From assembly GCA_021790425.1 (NCBI GenBank), contig JAJYEA010000006.1:1-64000 (forward strand): a stretch of 64,000 nucleotides of DNA, written 5' to 3'. A model generated the notes under the pieces. It was not told the origin of the DNA. It did not search any database and saw only the letters and a program-made list of their open reading frames with translations. The stretch comes from Thermoplasmata archaeon (GTDB taxonomy: Archaea; Thermoplasmatota; Thermoplasmata; Lutacidiplasmatales; UBA184). The first letter of the stretch is position 1. Each line of letters starts with the position of its first letter. A program made the position numbers and the translations under genes. Below, piece after piece: positions 42,959 through 50,672 of this stretch.

Positions 42959-43757
42959 GACGTCCCCGGGGCCCTCGCGGTTCGACCGGTACTACGGGGC
43001 TCCCTCGGGGGGGACCCCGGGTACCGAGGAGGTCCAGCGGATGCTCGAGGAGCTCGCGCGCTTCGTCCCGGAGGGGGGGTCCCACCGCCATTCGGGGAGC
43101 ACCCATCTCGAGACCGTTCGGGCGACCGAGCTGCGGGTGTCGGGTTCCCTGCACGTGGACGGGGACGTGCGGTCGGGGGTGCTCCACGTCTCCGGCGCGG
43201 GGCACGTCGGCGGGAACCTGCTCGCGCGCGAGGTCGAGACCTCGGGGTCGTTGAAGGTGGGCGGCAGCATCACGTCCGCTGCGTTGGAGGTCTCGGGAAG
43301 CCTCCGCGCGGAAGGCGGGGTGTGCACGGAGCGCTACACCCACGTGAGCGGCTCGATGCGTTCCGCCTGGCTCCATTCGAGCGGGGACATCTCGGTGTCG
43401 GGTGGGATCGAGACCGGCCGCATCGTCGGAAGCGAGGTCGAGATCTCCGGCGGCGGCCAGGTCCATGCCGTCCACGGCGGGACGGTGCGCATCAACGAGC
43501 GCGCCGCCTCCGTCTTCGGTGGGATCGTGCGGATCCAGGTCGGGTCCGGCCGACGCCGCAACTTCCGGGCGGACGAGGTGGTCGCGACCGGGAACGCGCT
43601 CGTCGACCGGTGCGAGCTCGGCCTCCTGCGCGCCGATGTGGTCGAAGTTCGTAGGAACGCACATATCGGGAAGGTCGAATACTACACGCGGTGCGTCGTG
43701 GAGCCCGGCGCGGACGTGGGGTCCCCCCCCACGCGCCTGACCCACCCCTCATCGTAG
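42948..43757 (+). CDS. Bactofilin-like polymer-forming protein
   Basis: 269 residues. Residues about 45-240 are an unbroken run of short beta rungs with repeated V-S-G-S-L, G-N-L, I-S-G-G turns (LRVSGSLHVDGDV, LEVSGSLRAEGGV, ISVSGGIETGRIV), the right-handed beta helix of bactofilins. Flanks are disordered. Bactofilins form filaments without nucleotide. It is in an operon with a coiled-coil membrane protein and an ABC exporter, so it may scaffold a surface transport or stress site. Confidence 0.8.
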   Translation: MSAETSPGPSRFDRYYGAPSGGTPGTEEVQRMLEELARFVPEGGSHRHSGSTHLETVRATELRVSGSLHVDGDVRSGVLHVSGAGHVGGNLLAREVETSGSLKVGGSITSAALEVSGSLRAEGGVCTERYTHVSGSMRSAWLHSSGDISVSGGIETGRIVGSEVEISGGGQVHAVHGGTVRINERAASVFGGIVRIQVGSGRRRNFRADEVVATGNALVDRCELGLLRADVVEVRRNAHIGKVEYYTRCVVEPGADVGSPPTRLTHPSS

Positions 43758-43766
43758 GAAAGCAGC

Positions 43767-44723
43767 ATGGCCCCGGATCCGAACGTGGTGGCGGAGGTCC
43801 GCGATCTCCGGCACTCCTACGACGGGAAGAACTGGGCCCTCAAGGGCGTGAGCTTCGACGTTCGCAAGGGCGAGGTCTTCGGTCTCCTCGGGAAGAACGG
43901 GGCGGGGAAGTCCACGCTGATCAAGATCCTCACCACGCTGATGCGCCCCTCGTCAGGCTCCCTGACCGTGCTCGGGCGGGACCCGGAGGGAGAGGGTCCC
44001 CGGATCCGCCGGCGGATCGGGGTCGTGCAGCAGGGCGAGTCGTTCGACTTCACCACCGTCGAGGGGAACTTCGACCTCTACGGGATGCTCTGGGACGTCC
44101 CGAAGGAGGTGCGGATCGAGCGCCGCGAGCGGCTCCTCAAGCTCTTCGACCTCGCCGCGATCCGCAAGGAGCGGGCCTTCGACCTCTCCGGCGGGCAGAA
44201 GCGGCGCGTGCAGGTCGCGCGGGAGCTGATGCACGATGTCGACATCCTCTTCCTCGACGAGCCGACCACGGGGCTGGACGTCCTGATGCGCCGCTCGATC
44301 CTCGACTTCGTGCGCGACGAGGTGCGCCGCGGCCTCACGGTGGTCTTCACGACCCATAACCTCGAGGAGGCGGACTACCTCTGCGACCGCATCGCCGTCA
44401 TCGACGAGGGGCGGATTGTGGCGCTGGACACGGTGGCGAACCTGAAGCGCCGGTACGGGGGGAAGAAGACGGTGGAGATCACCGTGGGAGGCGGGCTCGC
44501 GAAGGCCTTCTTCGCCCAGCTCCGCGCCGCGCTCCCGTCCTCGGACGTGGTGAAGGACGGGGAGCCGGGATCGGGCCTCGTCATCTGCGAGGACCCGAAG
44601 GAAACGCTCCGTCTGGTCCTCGAGACCGCGCAGCGGACGGGGGCACCCATCGAATGGCTTAACGTGCGGAAGAACACCCTCGAGGAGGTCTTCCTCGAGT
44701 CGCTCGCGGCGGGGGGGGCCTGA
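43767..44723 (+). CDS. ABC-2 type exporter ATP-binding protein
   Basis: 318 residues. Walker A LGKNGAGKST, Q-loop VVQQGESFDF, signature LSGGQKRRVQVA, Walker B DILFLDEPTTGLD, H-loop TTHNLEEADYL. C-terminal extension (about 225-318) as in drug or polysaccharide exporters (DrrA-like). Pairs with the permease two bases downstream. Confidence 0.93.
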   Translation: MAPDPNVVAEVRDLRHSYDGKNWALKGVSFDVRKGEVFGLLGKNGAGKSTLIKILTTLMRPSSGSLTVLGRDPEGEGPRIRRRIGVVQQGESFDFTTVEGNFDLYGMLWDVPKEVRIERRERLLKLFDLAAIRKERAFDLSGGQKRRVQVARELMHDVDILFLDEPTTGLDVLMRRSILDFVRDEVRRGLTVVFTTHNLEEADYLCDRIAVIDEGRIVALDTVANLKRRYGGKKTVEITVGGGLAKAFFAQLRAALPSSDVVKDGEPGSGLVICEDPKETLRLVLETAQRTGAPIEWLNVRKNTLEEVFLESLAAGGA

Positions 44724-44725
44724 CC

Positions 44726-45493
44726 ATGGGGATGCCGAGCGTCGTCAAGCTCATCCTGCGCAACCTCAAGGTGAACACCGACGCCGGGAGCCTGATGATC
44801 CTGGTCGGCCTGCCCGCGCTCTACCTCGTCTTCTTCGGCTTCGGGTTCCAGTCGCTGATCCCGAAGGAGCCGGGCTCCCCCAACTACCTCGAGTTCCTCG
44901 CGCCCGGCATCGTGGCCTTCCAGACGGTCATCGCGGGGACCGTCGCCGGGAGCATGCTCTGGGCCGACCGGCGATGGGGCATGCTGGCCCAGCTCCTCGT
45001 CGGCCCCTTCACCCGGCTCGAGTACCTCCTCGGGATCATGCTCACCGCAGTGGCCTTCGGGCTCCTCGGGGCCGTCGTCATGATCGGGGCCGCCTACCTC
45101 CTCATCGGCTCGCTCACCCTCACGGCCGTGGGGGTCTTGCTGATCCTCACCACGCTCGTGGTGGGCTCGATACTCTTCGGCTCGCTGATGCTCCTCCTCG
45201 CCGCCCTGGTGAAGTCCAACAACGCCTACAACAGCATCCAGATCCTCCTCCTTTTCGTGGTGAACTTCGCGAGCACCGTCTTCTACCCCGAAGGGTCCGG
45301 GCTGCCGCTCTCGATCCAGATCCTCTTCAACGCGAACCCGTTGACCTACGTGGCGAACACCGTGCGGCACGGGTACCTCGGCACCTACGGGTCCGGGGAC
45401 ATCTTTTCGCTCGGGCTGCTGTTGGCCGAGACGGTGGTCTTCCTCTCGCTCGCGGTGTGGTCCTACATGCGCTCCCACGTCTCCTTCGTCTGA
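44726..45493 (+). CDS. ABC-2 type exporter permease
   Basis: 255 residues, six TM helices of the ABC-2 fold: SLMILVGLPALYLVFFGFGF, an extracellular loop, FLAPGIVAFQTVIAGTVAGSMLWADRR, then LLLFVVNFASTVFYPEG and NPLTYVANTVRHG. Likely an exporter of lipids, drugs or a surface compound. Last gene of the operon starting at 42170. Confidence 0.92.
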   Translation: MGMPSVVKLILRNLKVNTDAGSLMILVGLPALYLVFFGFGFQSLIPKEPGSPNYLEFLAPGIVAFQTVIAGTVAGSMLWADRRWGMLAQLLVGPFTRLEYLLGIMLTAVAFGLLGAVVMIGAAYLLIGSLTLTAVGVLLILTTLVVGSILFGSLMLLLAALVKSNNAYNSIQILLLFVVNFASTVFYPEGSGLPLSIQILFNANPLTYVANTVRHGYLGTYGSGDIFSLGLLLAETVVFLSLAVWSYMRSHVSFV

Positions 45494-45571
45494 TCGGGCC
45501 CGGACCGCCGAGAAACGCCTCCCGGACTGCGTTTGGAGCAGTATCTGGTAGTGGTTTTGTCAGGTTGAGAA

Positions 45572-45581
45572 GGGTTATCCC
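45572..45581 (+). promoter_or_regulatory. TATA-like box of zinc-ribbon gene
   Basis: GGGTTATCCC centred about 28 nt upstream of ATG 45604. Confidence 0.45.
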
Positions 45582-45603
45582 GGGATCTCGCGTCCGAAAC
45601 TCG

Positions 45604-45870
45604 ATGGGTATGATGGGTGTTATGAGCCCCTTCTGCGCCCGATGCGGCTCTCCGTCACCTCCGGGGGCCACCGTCTGCCGGCAGTGCGGAGCCTCGATCA
45701 TCGACCCGACCCCCCTTTCCGCCGAGCACCAGGGCTCGGCGACCCCTGCCTACTACGCCGGCGAGGCCGCGGCCGCCCCCCGGCACACCGCTCCTCCGCC
45801 GCCCCCGCCCCCTCCGCCGCCGGCGGAATCGCGGTGGGGATTCCTGCACCGCAAGGGTTCCCACCACTAG
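45604..45870 (+). CDS. Small zinc-ribbon protein
   Basis: 88 residues. FCARCGSPSPPGATVCRQCG is a double C-x-x-C zinc ribbon, followed by a Pro-rich linker with a run of Pro, and a short basic end. No TM. Typical of archaeal adaptor-like zinc-ribbon proteins, often with unknown partners. ATG 45604 fits the TATA spacing; ATGs at 45610 and 45622 are possible alternatives. Confidence 0.7.
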   Translation: MGMMGVMSPFCARCGSPSPPGATVCRQCGASIIDPTPLSAEHQGSATPAYYAGEAAAAPRHTAPPPPPPPPPPAESRWGFLHRKGSHH

Positions 45871-45893
45871 CGGCGTCCGCTCCGCCCTGACGA

Positions 45894-45900
45894 CTTAAGT
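45894..45900 (+). promoter_or_regulatory. TATA-like box of polB
   Basis: CTTAAGT centred 28 nt before the GTG start 45925. Confidence 0.45.
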
Positions 45901-45924
45901 ACAGGGTGGGCGTCCGCATCCCTC

Positions 45925-48375
45925 GTGGCACGGTACGAGCTCTTCCTGGTGGGCGGGGCCTACGACGAGGACCGCCAGTCGGGGGAGGTGGTGGTCGAGC
46001 TCTTCGGTCGCGCTCGCGACGGCCGTTCGGTGACGGCCCGCGTGCACGGTTTCCGGCCGTATTTCATCATCAAGGACCCCACCCCCGAGGTCCGGGAGCG
46101 GCTCAAGGCCGAGCCCGAGGTGAAGCGGACCGAGGACGTGGCCCTCTGGGTCGATGGGTCCGAGCGGCCCTGCCTGCGGGTGGAGGTCACCTATCCGTAC
46201 ACCGTACCCAGCTTCCGCCACCGGTACGGGACGGAGGGCGACGAATCCAGCGTCCTATCCTGCGATATCCCCTTCGCCCACCGGTACCTCTACGACACCG
46301 TCCCAGCAGGGGGGATCACGGTCACGTTCGACGCGGTACCGGTGGAGGAATCCCTCGGTCGGAGGTACACGACCGCGGAGGTCGTGCGCGTCACGGGGCC
46401 GGTGGAGCGGGGCGAGGACTTCCGTCCCCCCCTCACGTACCTCTCCTTCGACATCGAGAACTCGCTCAAGGACCGCCGGATCTTCTGCCTCTGCGGGGTC
46501 GTGGACCGCGGGGACGGGAAGGTGGAGAGCTTCCAGCTCGACGGCGATGAGCGGCAGATCATCGCCGGCTTCCTCGACCAGATCCGGAAGGCGGACCCGG
46601 ACGTCATCACCGGGTACAACATCGGCGGATACGACCTCCCTCTCCTCGAGGAACGCGCCGAGAAGCTCGGCATCGGCCCCTCCAACCTGCTCTTCGGGAG
46701 GGACCTGTCCCCCATCAGCGACGTCGGCGAGCGGATGTGGCGTGCGCACGGCCGGGTGATCGCCGACGCCTGGTGGTCCGCCCGGACGATCCTGCGCCCC
46801 AAGCAGGAGAGCCTGCAGTTCGTCTCGAACCTCCTCCTCGGCGAGGTGAAGCGCGACGGCGACCGCCGAAACATGGACCAGGAGTGGGAGAAGGACCCGG
46901 CGGGCGTGAAGCGCTACTGCGTCAAGGACGCCGAGCTCGCGCTGGGGGTGCTCCGCAAGCTCCGGGCGATCGACAAGGCGACCGACATGGCCTCCGTCTC
47001 GGGGCTCTACCTGGATGAGGGATTGAACGGCCGGACGAGCACGCTCGTCGACGCGCTCCTCATCCGGGCGGCCGACCAGCGGCGGATCGGGGTCCCCCCC
47101 AGCCACCGGGCGCTGGGGGAGGGGCCCATCGAGGGCGGCTTCGTCCTCGACATCAAGCCCCAGCTCGTCCACTGGGTCGTCGTCCTCGACTTCAAGGCGA
47201 TGTACCCGTCCATCATCATCTCCCGCAACATCTGCTTCACCACCCTCTCGGACCAGGGCACGATCGAGGCCCCCAACGGGGTCCGGTTCCTGCCGCGCAC
47301 GACGAGGCCCGGGCTCATCCCCGACATCCTCACCCACCTCCTCACGGAACGCGACCGCCTGAAGAAGAAGGGCCGCGAGGCGGGATCCCCCTCGGAGAAG
47401 GAGTACTACGACGGGCTCCAGGCCGCGGTCAAGGTGCTCATGAACTCGTTCTACGGGGTGATGGCGAGCTCCTTCTACCGCTTCACGAACAAGAGCATCG
47501 GGGCCGCGATCACCGCGTTCGCGCGGGCGGAGATCCACAACGTCATCGACGAGGTGGCGAAGATGGACGCCGAGGTGATCTACTCGGACACCGACAGCGT
47601 CTTCGTGAAGTCGCGGGAGCCCTCCCTCGACGGCGCGAAGGCCTTCGGGGAGTCCGTCTCCTCCCGCTTCACCCACTCGGGCGTCTCCTTCGAGTTCCAG
47701 TCCGTCTTCTCGTCCTTCTTCAGCCACGGCGCAAAGAAGCGCTACGTGGCCCGCCAGATCTGGCCCAAGGAGGACCTCGTCGTCCGGGGCTACGAGACCC
47801 GGCGCACGGACGCGTTCGACCTCCAGGTCGAGGCGCTGAACGAGATCTTCAACCTGGTCCTCGACAACCGGACCGACGAGGCGGTGCAGCGCGCCAAGGA
47901 GTACGTCCGCACCACGGCCGAGGGCCGGGTCCCGATGGAGAAGCTCGTGATCGCCCGCACCGTCCGCGAGGAGAGCGAGTACAACGAGAAGACCCGCGGC
48001 GCGCTCCCCTTCCTGCGCGTCTTCAAGCAGCTGAAGTCCGAGGGCTACGACGTCGTCCCGGGGATGAAGGTCGCCTGGATCGTCGTGAACTCGAAGAAGA
48101 CCCCGCAGGACATCGAGCCCGTCGCCGCGGGCCGGCCGTACCCCGCGGACCGCAAGCCGGACTTCGGCTACTATGCGGGCCGGCTCGCCCAGACCCTCGC
48201 CCGCGTGACCGAGGTCTTCGGGTGCGACGAGGACGGGCTCCTCGGCCGGGCCCAGCAACGCAAGCTGGGGGACCCCGCTCCGGAGGCACCGACCATCGCC
48301 GCGGGGCTCGATACCCCGCTGAGCGCCTTGACGACCGGTCCGAAGAAGGGACGACAGACCACCTTCTCCGAGTAG
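45925..48375 (+). CDS. polB: Family B DNA polymerase
   Basis: 816 residues, replicative archaeal PolB. 3'-5' exonuclease: SFDIEN at 174-179 (Exo I), YNIGGYDLPLL from 231 (Exo II), YCVKDAELAL near 331 (Exo III). Polymerase: motif A DFKAMYPSII at 422, motif B KVLMNSFYGVM, motif C YSDTDS at 553-558. All catalytic acids are present. The C-terminal KKGRQTTFSE could be a PCNA-interacting (PIP-like) tail. GTG start. No intein. Confidence 0.96.
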   Translation: MARYELFLVGGAYDEDRQSGEVVVELFGRARDGRSVTARVHGFRPYFIIKDPTPEVRERLKAEPEVKRTEDVALWVDGSERPCLRVEVTYPYTVPSFRHRYGTEGDESSVLSCDIPFAHRYLYDTVPAGGITVTFDAVPVEESLGRRYTTAEVVRVTGPVERGEDFRPPLTYLSFDIENSLKDRRIFCLCGVVDRGDGKVESFQLDGDERQIIAGFLDQIRKADPDVITGYNIGGYDLPLLEERAEKLGIGPSNLLFGRDLSPISDVGERMWRAHGRVIADAWWSARTILRPKQESLQFVSNLLLGEVKRDGDRRNMDQEWEKDPAGVKRYCVKDAELALGVLRKLRAIDKATDMASVSGLYLDEGLNGRTSTLVDALLIRAADQRRIGVPPSHRALGEGPIEGGFVLDIKPQLVHWVVVLDFKAMYPSIIISRNICFTTLSDQGTIEAPNGVRFLPRTTRPGLIPDILTHLLTERDRLKKKGREAGSPSEKEYYDGLQAAVKVLMNSFYGVMASSFYRFTNKSIGAAITAFARAEIHNVIDEVAKMDAEVIYSDTDSVFVKSREPSLDGAKAFGESVSSRFTHSGVSFEFQSVFSSFFSHGAKKRYVARQIWPKEDLVVRGYETRRTDAFDLQVEALNEIFNLVLDNRTDEAVQRAKEYVRTTAEGRVPMEKLVIARTVREESEYNEKTRGALPFLRVFKQLKSEGYDVVPGMKVAWIVVNSKKTPQDIEPVAAGRPYPADRKPDFGYYAGRLAQTLARVTEVFGCDEDGLLGRAQQRKLGDPAPEAPTIAAGLDTPLSALTTGPKKGRQTTFSE

Positions 48376-48480
48376 CCCCTCGTCCCCGTCGGGGCCGGTC
48401 GACCGGGTGGACACCCGCCGGGCCGACGCGCGTCGGTCGCAACCTCTTCTACCGGCCCGACGTGGGAGAGGCGGGAACCG

Positions 48481-49689
48481 ATGCAGTTCGAGGTGAGCCG
48501 CTATGCCTTCGCGATCTCGAGCCCGCTGGGGGAGCTCTCGCAGCGCTACCCGACGGTGCGCTGGACGGCCCGTCCCCTCGGACGCCAGTGGCTGGTGAGG
48601 GCCGAGGGCCCGCCCGAGGACGTGGAGGACGCCCTCCGCGAGGCCGTGCGCGCGCGGGCCCGACGGGTCGAGGACCCGCGGGGGCCCGCCTGCCTCCTCC
48701 TCTCCCCGTCCCGGGCCGAATCCCGCCGGCTCCTCCAGATCGAGGCGGCGGGCGGCACCATCCTGCCCCCGCTCTCCTGGAGCGAGGGATCGATCATCGT
48801 CCGGGTGGCGGTCCCGCTCCCGAAGCCGGGGGCCGACCCGTTCCGCCCCGGTCCCGGGACCCGCCTCCTGTCGCGCCGGAAGTCCTCGCTCCGCGACCTC
48901 CTCACGGAGGTCGACGGGGGGCGGTCCGGTCCCTCCCGGCTGTCGGAGCGGCAGCTCTCCGTGCTCCGGGAGGCGATCCAGGGCGGCTACTACGACGTGC
49001 CCCGGAAGGCGCCGCTGGAGCACATCGCCGCGCGGCTCGGGATCCAGCGGAGCACGGCCGAGGAACATCTCCGGCGCGGGGAGTCCATCCTCCTCGGGTC
49101 CTTCCGCCCGCTCCTCGACGCGCGGGCGAGCGGGGAGGAGGCGCTCCCGGTCCCCACTCCCCAGACCCTCGAGACCTACGCTCGGTTCAGCCACGAGCTC
49201 GACCTCTACGTCCAGATGATCCTGCGGAACGGCCGGATCTCCCACGTCCGCCTGGCCCGGTCGGCGCCCCTGCCCCATCGGGGGCATCCCTACCTCGCGC
49301 GGATCCTCCATCACATCCAGACCGGGCAGGATGACCTCACCGACCTCCCGGTGGAGCTCGACGTGAGCGGGTTCGACCGGGAGGTGCTCGAGGCCCTGCG
49401 GCGCATTCCGCCCGGGGAGACCATCACCTACGGTGCGCTGGCCCGTCTCCTGGGCCATCCGCGCTCGGCCCGCGCCGTCGGGAACGCGGTGGCCCGGAAC
49501 CCGATCTCCGTCGTCATCCCGTGCCATCGCGTGGTGCCCGCCCAGGGCGGCATCGGCAACTACTCCGCCGAGGGAGGGTCCCGCACCAAGGAGACGCTCC
49601 TGCGCCAGGAGGGCGCCACCATCGACCCCGCGTCCGCGACCGTGCGAGGGCGCGGCCGTTCCCACCACCGGAGGCGGGTCCTTCCGTGA
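48481..49689 (+). CDS. HTH_10 regulator fused to O6-alkylguanine-DNA alkyltransferase
   Basis: 402 residues. Residues about 1-145 resemble the N-terminal part of bacterio-opsin-activator regulators; about 154-206 is HTH_10 (LSERQLSVLREAIQGGYYDVP, IAARLGIQRSTAEEHLRRGE). About 235-380 is an MGMT/Ogt domain: IPPGETITYGALARLLG, ARAVGNAVARNP, active-site IPCHRVV with Cys348, and KETLLRQEGA. It thus joins a DNA-binding module and a suicide alkyl-repair domain, as in bacterial Ada but from different parts. Alkylation sensing is a fair inference. GTGA overlap with the next gene. Confidence 0.88.
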   Translation: MQFEVSRYAFAISSPLGELSQRYPTVRWTARPLGRQWLVRAEGPPEDVEDALREAVRARARRVEDPRGPACLLLSPSRAESRRLLQIEAAGGTILPPLSWSEGSIIVRVAVPLPKPGADPFRPGPGTRLLSRRKSSLRDLLTEVDGGRSGPSRLSERQLSVLREAIQGGYYDVPRKAPLEHIAARLGIQRSTAEEHLRRGESILLGSFRPLLDARASGEEALPVPTPQTLETYARFSHELDLYVQMILRNGRISHVRLARSAPLPHRGHPYLARILHHIQTGQDDLTDLPVELDVSGFDREVLEALRRIPPGETITYGALARLLGHPRSARAVGNAVARNPISVVIPCHRVVPAQGGIGNYSAEGGSRTKETLLRQEGATIDPASATVRGRGRSHHRRRVLP

Positions 49690-50672
49690 GTCCGCGATTC
49701 GCCGACGCAGGGCCCTCCCGTGACGCGGGCGAGCCCTCGGGCCGCTCGACCCACCACTGGGAGTACCTCGCCCTGCTCGCGCTCGGGGGGATGTGGGGAT
49801 CGGCGTTCCCCTTCATCCGCCTGGGCCTCCTCGCGGGGGCACCTGCCCTGCTCTTCGCGTCCTTCCGGTTCCTGGGCGCCGCCGCCGTGGTCTCCATCGT
49901 TGCGGCCGCGCGCCGGGAGGCGTGGCCGGCGAGACGGGACCTCGCGCTCTCCGCCCTGTGGGGAGGCGGGCTCCTCGTGGCGGGATACATGGGCTTCCTC
50001 TACACCGGCGAGGAGTCGGTCACGGCCGGGATCGCGGCGGTGCTCATCGCGAGCGGTGCGCTCTGGAGCGCCCTCCTGGGGTACACCTTCCTCCCGCAGG
50101 ACCGCCTGGGTCGGGCCGGGATGGCCGGCATCCTGATCGGCTTCCTGGGGGTCTCGGTCCTCTTCCTCCCCGATCTCGCGGGCGGCTCCTATCTCCGCGT
50201 CCTCCCCCTGCTCTTCGTCCTGGGGGCCGCGCTCGCGTTCGCGATCGGCTCGGTCGGCCTCCGGAAGACCGTGTCGGCTCCCCAGGGGACGTGGGCCCTG
50301 TCGGCCGAGTTCGCGCTGGGAGGGCTCCTGCTCCTGGTCCTCGCCCTGGCGGCCGGGGAGACCCGGATGCCGTTGGGCTCCTCCGTGACCCTCTCGCTCG
50401 CCTACCTGGTCGTGGTCCCGTCCGTGCTGGGGTACTCGGTCTACTTCCTGCTCCACCATCGCGTGGGCCCGCTCCGCGCGAACGTCGTGGCCTACGTCAA
50501 TCCCATCGCGGGCATCCTGCTCGGGATGGCCCTGCTGGGGGAAACCGTCACGGGGTACGAGCTGGGAGGTTTCCTGCTCATCGTGGCCGGGATCTACCTC
50601 GTGCAGCGGGACCGGGGTTCGCCGGCGGAACGCCCGCCGGGGACGCCTACGCCGGCGTCCCAGAAAGGCTGA
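49686..50672 (+). CDS. EamA-family transporter
   Basis: 328 residues, ten TM helices in two EamA repeats (GGMWGSAFPFIRLGL, GILLGMALLGETVTGYELGGFLLIVAG). GTG start overlaps the alkyltransferase stop. Likely a drug or metabolite exporter. The last 26 bases overlap the 3' end of the convergent copper ATPase gene. Confidence 0.88.
   Translation: MSPRFADAGPSRDAGEPSGRSTHHWEYLALLALGGMWGSAFPFIRLGLLAGAPALLFASFRFLGAAAVVSIVAAARREAWPARRDLALSALWGGGLLVAGYMGFLYTGEESVTAGIAAVLIASGALWSALLGYTFLPQDRLGRAGMAGILIGFLGVSVLFLPDLAGGSYLRVLPLLFVLGAALAFAIGSVGLRKTVSAPQGTWALSAEFALGGLLLLVLALAAGETRMPLGSSVTLSLAYLVVVPSVLGYSVYFLLHHRVGPLRANVVAYVNPIAGILLGMALLGETVTGYELGGFLLIVAGIYLVQRDRGSPAERPPGTPTPASQKG

Noticed and set aside
46255-49668. 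1137-codon minus-strand ORF
   Set aside because: It is antisense to polB and the HTH_10-MGMT gene, with Arg/Asp/Glu/Leu-rich low complexity caused by GC-rich codons.
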